Source of the DNA: Halichondria panicea
Lineage: Eukaryota > Porifera > Demospongiae > Suberitida > Halichondriidae
Direction of reading: 5' to 3'
Length of the DNA: 64,000 bases
NCBI RefSeq assembly: GCF_963675165.1
Contig: NC_087388.1
Coordinates: 1,652,800 to 1,716,799, forward strand
In this document: positions 12,601-23,481 of the stretch, one piece after another
Layout: every line of letters begins with the position of its first letter
How positions within the stretch are numbered: position 1 is the stretch's first letter
Notes under the pieces: model-generated
Database searches by the model: none
What the model saw: the letters and a program-made list of their open reading frames with translations, nothing else
What the model was told of the DNA's origin: nothing
Made by a program: the position numbers and the translations under genes

Positions 12601-14331
12601 TACATGATTTGGGTCTGCTAATGGTGATAGAGAGAGAAGGGGACTCCATTGAGAACCACATAATAATTCTCAAGATATCAACATTCACATCGGATGTACA
12701 CAATAAACTGTTTTCAAAGTCTGCTAAAGCGGACCTCACACAAAGCATAGGTGAACTCAAGCTCAGTGTAGGCATTATTCCAGAATCACTATTGGAGAAA
12801 GTACTGCCAGAGTACATCACAAAAGAAAGTCTACTTCAGATGCAGTACTGTCAAGAAATTGAGAATTTATTTGTGGAAGAGGACCACACTTTTTCTCAAC
12901 TCACTCCTCAAGGACAGAATGAAAATATAGAAAAATGTCATCTATTTTTCCCTGCTCTGTGTGATGACACGTTTGAGGTCAAGGAAATTCAATGGTCTGA
13001 ATCTGAATGTGAGAAGATTACTTTAGGATGGCTTGCTAAATGTGATTGTGACAGATTTGACTTCTTCCCAACACGATTTCTTCATGTGCTTATCGTTCAA
13101 CTCTCTCACAACTTTGCACTAAAACAAGATCTTCCAAGAAGCCACAGACCATCAACTACAGCTTCCAATTCTTTGATTGCTGAGGTACATGCTGCCAATC
13201 CTCACTGTCGCGTCTGGTCGACTGGTCTGCATTGGCTTATGAAGAATGGAGTGGAGGTATTTGTCGATATGCCTAGAGACGCTGATAGTAAAGAACTGAT
13301 TGTACTAACAAGAAGTGACGTCCGAGATCAAGCCAAATGTTCCAAAACTCTGCAACTAGTTATTCAAAAGGTAGTTAAAGCAAAAGTTGATTTTTGTTTT
13401 TGTATATTGCCTACTGTATATCTACTTGATCCGATCAACCTTAAGGATACAACTCCTGCTAATGCTAGAAACTCACCTAAATACGCTCTAAGAGATATCG
13501 AAAAAGTACTAGCAGAAGGCAGCACTGATGATAAAGTTGTTGATAAAGACAGACTATGCTACTCCACTCCAATCAAAGATTGGATCAGCCAAACAAGATG
13601 GGAGATATTCTATTGGAGTAAGTAACATTCACACACACGTTTATTTAATGTGTTTATGAGATTATTTCTCTACACTTTTGTACAGATTTATTGTTTCCGA
13701 TGGATGAGTCCATGATTGACTCTGCATTACAAGGAGTAAATGAGTGGAAACGGCTAGGAATGAATCTTTTGATTCCCCCAAAGAAATTTGATGCCATTGA
13801 AAACGAAGCATCCTTCCCTGGTGACATTGCTAAGAAAGAAGAAGTAATTCGACTGTGGATGTCTCAGGAACCAACCTGGAAAATGCTGGTAGATGCTCTC
13901 AGTCAACCTTCAATTGGATTGTCCCAGAAATCAAGTAAAATCTCACTTGAACACAGTAAGCACCTAACAACCTAACATTAGCTGTGCATATGGCTATTCA
14001 TGCATGTATTATATGCAGCTTGTGATTTCTAAATTGTGTATTACGTATAGATGTGCCTCTACAAGAGAAAATCCTCGAAAGGAATTCATCTCTCCATCCT
14101 GACGAGGACTTTCTCCAATCATTTGCTGCCGTCATTGGCTCTCGATGGCAGTGTCTCGCTTCTCCCCTCTCCCTCACTTCTGAAGACATTGTGAGCATCA
14201 AGAGAGAGACAAGAGGAGCAGAGCCGACCAGACAAGCACTCGTTATGCTGCAGAAGTGGGCAGACAAGGAGACGGCAACTTATGGTCAGTTGAGAGAGAC
14301 ACTCCGTACACTCTCAGTGTTTCATATCTGA
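648..14331 (+). CDS. Gene A: giant ankyrin-ROC-COR-Death-Death protein (3 exons)
   Basis: The model has exons 648-13617, 13686-13955 and 14051-14331, giving 4506 residues; introns are 68 and 95 bp, GTAAG to AG, both phase 1. The start is the first ATG after an in-frame TAA that directly precedes it. Residues about 5-100 hold three ankyrin repeats, followed by a non-ankyrin linker of about 60 residues, then some 105 ankyrins (34 three-repeat modules) to about 3715. A ROC-type GTPase follows: P-loop GHPGAGKS at 3746-3753, DFAGD at 3797-3801, and the G4 motif SHAD at 3865-3868 in the ROC style instead of NKxD. COR spans about 3920-4300. Two Death-fold domains lie at about 4327-4400 and 4430-4500. 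There is no kinase and no LRR, unlike DAPK1 or LRRK2, and no signal peptide or membrane segment is evident, so it is probably cytoplasmic. Role in Death-domain signalling or immune sensing is inferred from architecture. Confidence 0.85.
2740..4640 (+). repeat. Near-identical module blocks within gene A
   Basis: A module carrying LLHYACCSGH and MEHGLDPTSKDEDGD recurs with its hallmark at about 2903, 3209, 3821 and 4403. It alternates with a YGYIELIDKL / DFREED type module. The first three copies keep 306-bp multiples; the last spacing is shorter because of in-frame losses. This indicates recent two-module duplications inside an otherwise diverged array. Confidence 0.8.
6421..7032 (+). repeat. 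306-bp tandem duplication in gene A
   Basis: Bases 6421-6726 and 6727-7032 are almost identical copies of one module (FHVRGPNGC ... ADRNNKGN ... ECTNKKNN). This is the most recent duplication visible in gene A. It sits immediately before a rearranged partial module at about 7050-7110. Confidence 0.85.
13686..13955 (+). CDS. Gene A exon 2: first Death domain
   Basis: This 270-bp exon runs from the AG at 13684-13685 to the GTAAG donor at 13956. It encodes a Death-fold domain: LLFPMDES, then a W-x-x-LG-x-x-L-x-I helix pattern, a KKEEVIRLW helix and the EPTWKMLVDAL helix. Both flanking introns are phase 1 and the exon length is a multiple of three, so it could be gained or skipped without breaking the frame. 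Unspliced intron 1 would end the protein two codons after the donor. Confidence 0.8.
14051..14331 (+). CDS. Gene A exon 3: second Death domain and stop
   Basis: This 281-bp terminal exon encodes a second Death domain: FAAVIGSRWQ, then SLTSEDIVSI, QALVMLQKW and TYGQLRETL, which match the helix pattern of the family. The protein ends FHI and a TGA at 14329-14331. The matching exon of gene B has exactly the same length and differs at 24 of 281 bases by my hand count. Confidence 0.82.
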
Positions 14332-14587
14332 GAGTATCATGCATCACAGCACGAATTTATGTGTAGCTACTGTATGTAGATAATTATAACTGTTGTGTCA
14401 ATGAACTTCAGAACGCATGCTTTACCATATAATTTTCTTACTATTGCACTTTTAATCTACATTTTCCTACACTGCCTTGCTAATATTAAACATCTTCGCA
14501 TCTTTTTGTTAGCCTTTTATCAATTCGTTAGTTAATTAATTCTTCCCCCAAGTAATTTTTGTACTTCAGCTAGAGTTTTAGTGTTGA
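14332..14587 (+). other. 3' flank of gene A
   Basis: No gene is seen. An ATTAAA at about 14484 is a possible polyadenylation signal and is kept after gene B at about 42772. Similarity to the gene B flank is patchy up to about 14395 and becomes very high after that point, which marks the start of the duplicated spacer. Confidence 0.4.
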
Positions 14588-15050
14588 ACAAAATGTCTGT
14601 AACAACTTCAAGATTGATGATTTAAACGAGGAGCTGTGGATGACATAAAGAACTACTATAAGAATAATCATCGTCTATCAGACTTTCCCTCTCTCCTCGG
14701 ATTTTTGAAAAAAGACTTTGAACACGTTCCAGCTTGCAAAGTAAGCCTCCTTATCTCTCACATAGAAGATACTGAAATTTGGCTCACACCCTAAGACAGT
14801 TACTCGCATCAGATGTACAAAGTCTGCTAAAGCGGACGTCACCAATTACATCGATCAACTCCAGCTCAGCGTAGGCATATACAAAATCGTTATACTGCAT
14901 GGAAAAGTACTAACAGAATATACCACAAGCTGCAGTATACTGCCATGAAATTGAGAATTTGTATGTGGAGGACCACAGTCTTTCTCAACTCACTTCAGAA
15001 CCAGTACCAACTGAGAGTTCCACTAAAGAGAAATCTCGCCTGAAATTCTG
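14588..15050 (+). pseudogene. Decayed ROC-end/COR fragment 1
   Basis: Nucleotide similarity to gene A about 12300-12950 is plain: a stretch like the end of ROC (AAACGAGGAGCTGTGGATGA region), then the COR start (GACTTTGAACACGTTCCAGC) and the start of the second COR part. Internal deletions and stops destroy the frame. No ankyrin sequence precedes it. Confidence 0.8.
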
Positions 15051-16395
15051 CTCACACCAGTTACTCATATCAGATGTACCCATAATCGTATGGTTTCAAA
15101 TATTGTCAAAGTCTGCTAAATTACATCGATCAACTCAGGCTCAGCGTGGTCAAGATTTCCTAAAGCGACGTCTGCAGATACAAGTGTTTAAGTTAGAGCT
15201 AGCCAAGAGCATCCATTATACACGCGTGCTCATCAGGCAAAGGTACATCAGGTAAGTCAGTCTGGTATGTGTGTGTGCCATGTAGTGTACTGACTGCAGG
15301 GTGAGGTCAATATTACAGAATCGCTTGCTGGAAAAAAACTACCAGAATACACCACAAGTTGCAGTACTGCTGAGAATTTGTACGTGGAAGAGGACCACAG
15401 TTCTTCTCAACTCACTTCAGAACCAGTACTAACTGTGAGTGCCACTATAAAGAGAAATCTCGTCTGCTTTTTTTGATCTCTGGGTCAAAGGTGACAAAAT
15501 TATCCAGGATTTTATACTAAATGTGATGTTGGCAGATTTGACTATTTCCTAATAATTTCATTTCTCTCACAGCTTTTCATGAAAATAAAGCTTGCCAACA
15601 AGCCGCAGTTCTCTATAATAACTGATCCTTCTTCTTCTTTGATTGCAGAGGTCCAATCCTCGCTGTCATGTCTGGTCTACATGTACTATACTTGGTATGT
15701 AGGCTTATGAATGGAGTGGATGTATTCGTTGATATGCCTAAAGACGCTGATAGGCTAATAGTGAGAAGTGGCAACAAAACATAAAATGTGCTAACACTCT
15801 GCATCTATCTAGTTATTCAAAAACGAAACAGAATATTATGGAAACAAAATTGATTTCTGTACTGCCTTCTGTTTACCTTCTTGATCCAAGCTATCTCAAG
15901 GAGGAAACTTTTACGAAGGCTATATAGAAATGGACCTAAATATGCTCTAAGAGATATTGATAAAGCATTAGTAGAAGGAACTAAGCAAGTCATGGAAAGA
16001 AGGTCATTACTTCTCTATTCTGATGAAAGATTGGGTCATCCCAAAAGATGGACTACTGGAGTAAGTTTCAAGCACACATGCACACGCCACCTGTAAATGT
16101 TTTATTTGTAATCAATGTTTTATTTGTTGTTTCCAATAGTCAAGATATACCCACAACTCCTAATGTTGTGCAGGTACTGAAAATGCCCCACTTCAATCAA
16201 AGATTGGATCAGCTCAGGTGATATTCTACTGGAGTAAGCAGCATTCAAATGCACCATCTAATTTGTCCATGAGCTTAATTTTTTCATTGTACAGATTTGT
16301 TGGTTCCGATGGATGAGTCCCTGATTGACTCTGCTTTAAACTGCTTTGGAGAATATTTCAATCCATTGGAATAACGAAGCATCCTTCCCTGGTGA
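15051..16395 (+). pseudogene. Decayed COR-Death1 fragment 2
   Basis: A second degenerate copy of the gene's 3' part. It runs from within COR through the second COR half (VFVDMPKDAD-like coding near 15718-15750, YALRDI-like near 15935-15960) to a relic of intron 1 and the first Death exon (about 16302-16395). A short stretch resembling the exon 1 end appears twice (about 16040-16080 and 16190-16240), so the copy is itself rearranged. Many stops and frameshifts are present. Retained introns point to DNA-level copying, not retroposition. Confidence 0.8.
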
Positions 16396-17797
16396 TAATT
16401 ATTTCCAAGATAATTTGACCGTTGGATTTTCCCCAGAGACAAATTCTCTTCTGGGATTGTTGAAAACAACTTTGACTACATTCCAGCTTGTAAAGTAAGC
16501 CTCCTTATCTCTCACATAGAAGATACTGATATTCTGCTCACACCCTAAGAGAGTTACTCGCATCAGATGTACCTATAATCATAATATTATATTGTCAAAG
16601 TCTGCTAAAGCGGATGTCACCAATTACATCGATCAACTCAAGCTCAGCGTAGTCATAAATTATTACAGAATCGCTGCTGCATGGAAAAAGTACTACCAGA
16701 ATAATTATACCACAAGCTGCAGTACTGCCACGAATTTGACAATTTGTACGTGGAAGAGAACCACAGTCTCAACTCACTTCAGAACCAGTACCAACTAAGG
16801 GTGCCACTAAAGAAAAATCTCGTCTGCTTTTTTATCTCTGGGTCAAAGGTGACAAGAATACCCAGAATTTTATGCTAAATGTGATGTTGACAGATTTGAC
16901 TATTTCCTAACGATTTCTTAATCTCATTTCTCTCACAGCTTTTCATGAAAACTAAACTTCCCAACAATTGCAAGCGGATAACTTCTCATTTTCTGATTCT
17001 TCTACTGCTAATAGTTATTTGATTCCAGAGGTCCAATTATGCTGCCAATCCTCGCTGTCATGTGTGGTCGACTGGTCTACATTGGCTTATGAAGAACGGA
17101 GTGGAGGTATTTGTCGATATGCCTATAGACGCTGATAGTGATAGCGAGAAGTGGCAACAAAATATAACACTCTACAACTAGTTGTGGAAACAAAATTTAT
17201 TTCTGTACTGGTATAGATATTGCCTTTTGTTTACCTTCTTAATCCGAGCAGAAATGCACCTAAATATACTCAAGAGTATTGATGAAGCACTGAAAGAACT
17301 AAGCAAGTCATGGGTATATCTTACTGGAGTAAGTTTCAAGCACGCACTCACATGCTCACATGCGCACACCACCTGTAAATGTTTTATTTGTTGTTTCCAA
17401 TATAGATAAGATCTACCCAGATACAACTCCTAATGATGCGCAGGCACTGAAAATGCCTCACTTCAATCAAAGATTGGATCAGCTCAGGTGACATTCTACT
17501 GGAGTAAGCATCATTCAAACCCAACATTTAATTTATGAGCTTAATTATTTCCTTGTACACATTTGTTTTTCCGATGAATGAGTCCCTGATTGACTCTGCT
17601 TTGAACTGCTTACAAGGATGAATACTCATGCATTGGAATAACTACTTAAAACAAAACATCCTGATTTTGCCAAATAGTATAATTCAACTGGAAAGTCTCA
17701 AGAACACACCTGGAAAATATTAGTAGAGGTTCTCGCAGTCAACCCACAGGATTGTCAACAAAACAATTCAAATCTCACACGAGCACAGTAAGTACAC
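16396..17797 (+). pseudogene. Decayed COR-Death1 fragment 3
   Basis: A third degenerate copy starting abruptly at the COR start (TTTCCCCAGAGACAAATTCT) directly after the Death relic of fragment 2. It continues through COR (VFVDMPIDAD-like coding near 17110-17140) and the exon 1 end (about 17440-17505) to a Death exon 2 relic at about 17570-17790 that ends at the normal GTAAG donor. Frameshifts and deletions occur throughout. Confidence 0.8.
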
Positions 17798-17969
17798 TAC
17801 CGTATAGCGGGTATATTTTGCGGGTATATTTTGAGGGTATAAACTTTCGCGGAATGACTGTTAGAAAGGTTTTGGTGGAATAGCAGTCTTTTAGTGGGTA
17901 TATTTAGTTAACGAAAACCACAAACATTTATATACCCTCGAAATATACCCGCTATATAATAATACGGTA
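17798..17969. mobile_element. Small TIR element (MITE-like), spacer copy 1
   Basis: The ends begin TACCGTAT and close ATACGGTA, with subterminal AGCGGGTATATTT repeated in inverted form. The 172-bp element sits just inside the former second intron of the pseudogene. The same element at the same place in spacer copy 2 (45856-46021) shows the insertion preceded the spacer duplication. No coding capacity. Confidence 0.7.
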
Positions 17970-18010
17970 TATAAGTTATTATATAGCTATATTCATTCAT
18001 TCTATTGTAG

Positions 18011-18241
18011 ACGTGCTTCTACACAGGAAAAGCATTATTGAAAGCAATTATCTGCATGTCCGTCCTGACGATTCCAATCATTTGCTGCCATCATTGGCTC
18101 TCGATGGCAGTGTCTTACTTCTCCCTTCTCCCTCACTTCTGAAGACATTGTGAGCATCAAGAGAGAGACAAGAGGATCAGAGCCGACCAGACAAGCACTC
18201 GTCATGCTGCATGGTCATGCACTTTTCGTGTTCCATATCTG
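18011..18241 (+). pseudogene. Decayed second Death-domain exon
   Basis: This stretch follows a normal-looking acceptor (ATTGTAG) and matches gene A exon 3: CATTGGCTCTCGATGGCAGT, CACTTCTGAAGACATTGTGA and GACCAGACAAGCACTCGT are recognisable. A deletion before the middle breaks the frame, and about 50 bp near the end, corresponding to the LQKW-to-TYGQLRE coding, are missing. It closes the series of relics. Confidence 0.8.
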
Positions 18242-18994
18242 TACCACATTATGTTAGATTTAGCTGCATTCATTCAATTGCACTTACATACTGTAGATAT
18301 AGCTGTTAAATTCAACACATGTTTGTGTCGCTGAACTTTCAGAACTCATGCCTTGCCACTTAAGCAAAAATTACTTTTACACTTCCAATCGTTACTTTTT
18401 CTACTGTGTATATGCAACATGTTACGTCCTTCAAAATTAGCACATTTTTGTTACTACTGTACAGTTATTCTAATGTTGTCAATTCTGACATGAATGAAAT
18501 GAATTTTTGCACTCAGTTCTATATCTTCAATGGCCAGGTGTGCATGCAATGTCATGACTTAATTATGTATACTGTAAAAACTACATTATTACTCAATACA
18601 CAGTACAGTAGTTTCGTATAGTTATACAGTATCCTGTTTGTCACAACCATTAGCTATTGACAGTGTGTACTTGTATGAAACTCTACCAGTGCAGTACCTA
18701 TAAAATAAGCAGTCCTATCGGGAATGGAAACCAGACACCATCTTATCCATGCATAATTATATATAATTCTGATTATACAGTAACTGTTGCTGATCATGAA
18801 CATTATACAGAAATTAACTTGATATTGAATTTGTATTTAATTATATATACTTTTCCAGTTAATTAATGTCATGCAAGAGTTCAATAATTCAGTGACTATC
18901 ATTACAATAAATGTGTATCATAAAAACTCGATACAAAACTATTAGTAAAAGCAAGAGTTCATTAACCAACAAGTTAAGGGAAATTCAGCCTAAA
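18242..18994. other. Noncoding spacer, nothing recognised
   Basis: The sequence is AT-rich and shared with 47165-47922. Short open frames here lack any family resemblance. I see no RNA gene or element boundary. Confidence 0.4.
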
Positions 18995-19500
18995 CTACAG
19001 TCTGTCAAATTCCAGTGGATCAAAGTTTGCAAGGTTAGCTGCTTCTGACCATACAGCAAGTCTTGAGCTGTCCATTTCCGGTGCATGCATGTACATTGCC
19101 GGCTGCTAGGGCATGACTCATTCCTCCAATTTCGACTTTACATTCGGGACACTTGGCCCTTTGCATCGCTCCCCCACACCCGCCAATTGCATAGGTGTGG
19201 CCATTGGGGCACTTGTACCAATGGCCTTTCGGGAGGCCAATAGCCTGACTATCTCAAGTCTTTCTGTTTCGGACAGTCCGGTTGCTGGGATATTAGCAGC
19301 TTCATCAGCAGTCATGGGTCGCAGCAGCTCACAATTTAGCTGCTTGTATATCAGCTTCCTTTTTTTACTTTCGTCTTGCCATAATGACAGACCAATCACC
19401 ATTGTTTTTTTCCTGCCCCTTTTCCAACTGCCATTCCTCCTCTTTTAGAGCCTTGTATACACGACTTCGTTCCCTTCCACTAGTTAATCTCCTTGTATCA
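18995..19500 (-). pseudogene. RZ-type zinc finger (ZNFX1/RNF213 type) pseudogene, copy 1
   Basis: On the minus strand one frame reads GLPKGHWYKCPNGHTYAIGG, followed by C-G-G-A-M and then KCPECKVEIGG with a trailing SHAL. That is the Cys/His pattern of the RZ-type zinc finger found near the C-terminus of ZNFX1 and in RNF213. The preceding helix (SETERLEIV) and the final segment (EMDSSRLAVW to a stop at 18995-18997) lie in other frames, so at least two frameshifts exist. One fits a duplicated CATG inside CATGCATG at about 19083-19090. A TAA further upstream interrupts the earlier coding. Only the last part of a once larger protein remains. Confidence 0.7.
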
Positions 19501-22500
19501 TCTGGACTTCAGTGTCTTATCCACACGTATATAATACATGCATATAGCTATAAGAGCAGCATTATGCACCCTCATTTTGGATGAAAGCATCTTGGAGAGA
19601 TAGTACAGCCAATCAGATGACATAACTATCATGTTTCGTCGATGAAACCAACTTGAAACAGCTGTGGCAATGTGTGTATTGTTAGTACATTAGCAAGATA
19701 AAATAGCTAGCAAGAATACCTTCTCTTTCTTCATGTATGGAACAACACTGCACACAGACACATGTAGCACAGCCTACATAATAATACAGAATCAAGTTCC
19801 TAGTATATAATTAATGGATCTAACCATGCAGCAATCTGCTAAACCGCACCAATTAGTTTAGCACCAAGTCTATACCAGTGAATTCCAAGTGAGATAGCTA
19901 CTGACTCGTAACAAACATTTTCATCATGTTTTTTCATACAATAGTTATTATGCTTGCACCCCAGCAAAAGCAGAACCTAATCATTGCAGTTTTATCACTC
20001 CATTTCCTGTTGTATTTCCCTTTACATTTTCAACATCCTGTTTGACTTGGTTTTGCACGAGCCCCTCCCACTCCAGTTAGATCAGACTTGGCTTTGAACA
20101 TTTTACAAGCCTTGAACAATCAAGCAAACAAGTACACTAGACTAAAGTTTGACCCATCGTAAGGACTAGAGAAAGAGTGGTGAGTTATTGCAGCTTAGAT
20201 CTATCTATGATTAATACAACAGTTTTCAAACAAATTGTTTTATGATTATGATAATAGCTCTCATTATAAGTATTAAAAGGCTAATCCTGCCACTCATGTT
20301 TGGCCAGAATAACGTTTGTTTGAGTGTAAAACATGTACACCCCTGGTAAAACTTCTTATATTATTAATACTTAAATTGTAGATCTATAACTTAGTCTAAG
20401 AATAAGTGTGGCAATACAGTTCTATACTAGGCAAGTGAATACATGTAAAACTATAAGATATGAGAACACAGATAAACAAATGAGAGGGATGTAGCAACGC
20501 CCAGCACTAAGCTTTCGTTGGATAAAGGCTAGTTGCCTTTAATGAGCAAAAGGGGCGTGTGCACTCTAAAATGGATCAAGATTTCAATACATAGTCTATA
20601 GAGTTGCTTATGCAGAGTGATAAAGAATTGAGCTACAAAGAGGATGCTGTTTCCAGGTCTTTCTTTTTGATAACCAATGACGAGAAAATATACTTGCGTT
20701 CCACTTTCTAGTATACCTATAACCTGCAGTGTCAGGCTTGGAGCACGTTACCATAAGTAAGAGCAGCTAGGAGAGGTATATATATGGAACCTTTTTGTAG
20801 ACTTCTGACAAATGTTCTATGGTAGATACCCATGCAGTAGTGTTGCGTGGGTGTATGTGTGCATGCTGCAGGATTAATCTTGTACGCTCTGGCCTCCTAA
20901 AAGAAAACTATAAGCAGCCGATATCAGAAGCATGCATGATGCCGTGTATATACGTTTTTGAGTGAGACTGGCCTCAAACCAGAGGGTGTGACGTCACACA
21001 CTGCACTAATTGCCTAGCATCACGTGAGGCATTGTCTATCCCTCTCTTTCAAGAATAAGCAATAATATATTTTTGTACTTACTTCCTTGGCTTACAGACA
21101 TCTCGTCGCACAAAATAGTTGATTACATTACATTGTCACTGTCTAGTGTCTAACATATACCATTTCTTGTACGTAGGCTGCATACAATGTCATGTGTTTG
21201 TTTATCAAGTTGATACTAATTAACCCTGTGTATGACATCATACATTATTTTGCATGCATGTGCACGGCCTGTACAATGGTATTCATTTCAATGAAATTCA
21301 TTTTGCAGCCCATAATTATTGAGTAAGTCGTCAGGGATAAGAATTAGAATGCACAAACAAAAATTTGATATTGATAGGCACACACTAACAGGTGGATATA
21401 ATGGCACGGGACGTACTGTAAACTAGCGAAAACTTAGATGAGCCATAATTATTATGGCATACTACTATAAAATCTCGCTAACAGACATCAAAGGAGGGAA
21501 AGACGTCTGGTAGAAGGGCCGCTTTTCATGGCCCATTTTGGAATGTTGTCGTACAAATTAGATTGCCAGATTTTTAATAATGAAACATTCTGGGTATGGT
21601 TTTACGTAACCTTTACAAAAGAAGTGTATGCTATAGCAGCTAGAAGCTACACAAAAATGATTATTAAGCTGCTGCTAATACTGTATACTTCTCTACTTAA
21701 ACCGTTTTTCGAGCATATTTAATGCCTCGAGGTGTAGCCGCACGGGGGATACGTAAAGCTGGCTGTGCGTGGCCCAATGGTACAACGCAACGACAAATAA
21801 CAGCTTCTATGGGCTTCTAGCCACATTCTCTTGGATTTTTATTAGTGGAGGATTTGCAAAATAAAGTTAGTTTGACTCACCGTGAAGGCAGTTGCATTGC
21901 ATTCTCTTCAGAATCTTTTATGCATCATCTGTAGGCGTGTTAGCCTTGCACTAGCGTTATATAGCTGTTTGATCATTGACAGGAAATACAAAATGACTAA
22001 AACTTCTACATTCCTTGAAAATCATTCATCAAGCCATCAGATAGACTTCTGTTTCCATTAAGCTCCTCATCTAGAGACAACTCGGCCTGGGAACAAGGCT
22101 ATATAGAACAAAACTAACATTGCAATGGTGCCCAACCCTACGTATATACGCTCACCAACTGGCTAAGACCAACTTCAGTCTATATAATTTGTTGGATGTA
22201 TGAATGCAATATTAACTGTTAACTGATTACACTATCACCTCTCGTGTGATATCTGTTATGTCTGTTCTACTTACGCTTTGTTATGTGCTCTTTTGCAATC
22301 TACATGTATCAGTGGAATGTTCTAGAAATCTCCATGTCTATACCTGTGTCTCCCCATGCTCTATTTTTAGTGTCATTTTTGTAGGTCTCTGCACCACATG
22401 GTAAAAAATCTTTGGTTGAAGTGAATTCAATCTGTGAGCCTATAGCTAGTATAGACTAGGTTACAACTATTTCCTAGGTTACTGGCTAGCTATAGAACTG

Positions 22501-22545
22501 TCTATCTAAGAAAGAACTCAACATAATTATAGTTTAGACCAGATA
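19501..22545. other. Long noncoding spacer, copy 1
   Basis: About 3 kb is shared almost throughout with 48428-54065. I find no coding region with family resemblance and no RNA gene. Short palindromic TGCATGCA strings are frequent. Bases about 22010-22070 resemble the extreme left edge of the window. Confidence 0.4.
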
Positions 22546-22920
22546 TAGCTCACAGTTTAGAGACTGAATCGTTTTGCTTGCACACTAGCTAGCTAACTGC
22601 AGCAACATTCAGGGGTGCTCAGCAAGATAGATACACTAACCTGAGCTGATAGTAGAGATCCAGAAAAAGGCTTTGCCATCCCCTGGCTACGCCACTGCTT
22701 ATCATAATATGACTGTGTGGAATTCAGTTCGTTCATGTAAACAACAGTAACATAACAGCAAACTAACTCTAACCTGAGCGAAGCAAAACATGCCGAGAGG
22801 TATTAGCATAATTATAGCGCAGCTTGCAACATTCATTTCAGTATTATGACGTGTTCTGACAGCACTTGATTTTAATTTAGTGGTGTGACAACGATAACAG
22901 TGATTTTAATATGTACATGT

Positions 22921-23316
22921 CAGGGGCGTAGCCAGGATTTTGAGGAAGGGGGTGCTACCACAACAAAAGAGGGCGCAAAGCGCCCGATTTTGAGCCACGC
23001 AGCGCCGAAATTTGGTTGACCGGAAGCCACACCTCTTATTAATGATGTAATAATTAATAGTTGGGCGTGGCCCAATCTTCTACATGTATTTGCATAGAGA
23101 AGCCTATTTTGCTACGAAAGAGAACTAGTCTATAGCTATAGATCTAAGCCAGAATAGCTAACAGTTTAAAGACCAATTCGTTTTGCTTGCCTACTAGCTA
23201 GCTAACTGCAGCAAGATCTGGAAGAGAAGGGGGTGCTCAGCTAGACAATCAGGTACACTTTGTGTACAATCTCAGATAGAAAGGGGGTGCTTGAGCACCA
23301 TGAGCCTACGCCCCTG
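22921..23316. mobile_element. hAT-like TIR element (nonautonomous)
   Basis: Termini CAGGGGCGTAG and CTACGCCCCTG are inverted copies. CATGT appears on both sides as part of a probable target duplication. The 396-bp element has no coding capacity. The TIR sequence is of the CAGGGGCG kind often seen in hAT-derived miniature elements; assignment to hAT is inference because the duplication is not a clean 8 bp. It lies in a segment missing from spacer copy 2. Confidence 0.6.
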
Positions 23317-23481
23317 CATGTCACATTACAAAAGCGGCCACTTCTACCAGACTCTGATGTCTGCTCGCGAGACTATAGCATACTGCCGTATAGCGCACAT
23401 TTTTGAGGCACTTTAAATTTCGTGGCATTTATGAATTTCGTGGGTTGACTGCATGCTTACAGGAAATACTCTTAGGTCACT

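Larger units (their letters stand above)
14395..22545. repeat. Duplicated spacer, copy 1
   Basis: This block is collinear with 42682-54065. Over about 410 bp near 14431-14830 I count about nine differences from copy 2. It contains the decayed gene copies, a small TIR element and the RZ-finger pseudogene, all present in both copies and therefore older than the duplication. Copy 2 carries additional insertions at about 46032-46890, 49334-50740, 51977-52850 and 53211-53588. Confidence 0.85.

Noticed and set aside
648..14331. DAPK-like kinase or LRRK identity for gene A.
   Set aside because: No kinase subdomains (such as HRD or DFG in context) and no LRR are present. Only the ankyrin-ROC-COR-Death part resembles DAPK, so no gene symbol is given.
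15881..16096. Open frame with YALRDIDKALVEGTK similarity as a small gene.
   Set aside because: It is a fragment of the second COR part in a relic full of stops; both ends run out of frame with the parent gene.
19113..19448. Plus-strand open frame of 111 codons opposite the zinc-finger relic, also present in copy 2.
   Set aside because: It is shared only because the spacer is duplicated. The minus strand carries the recognisable zinc-finger pattern, and the plus-strand frame has no family resemblance.
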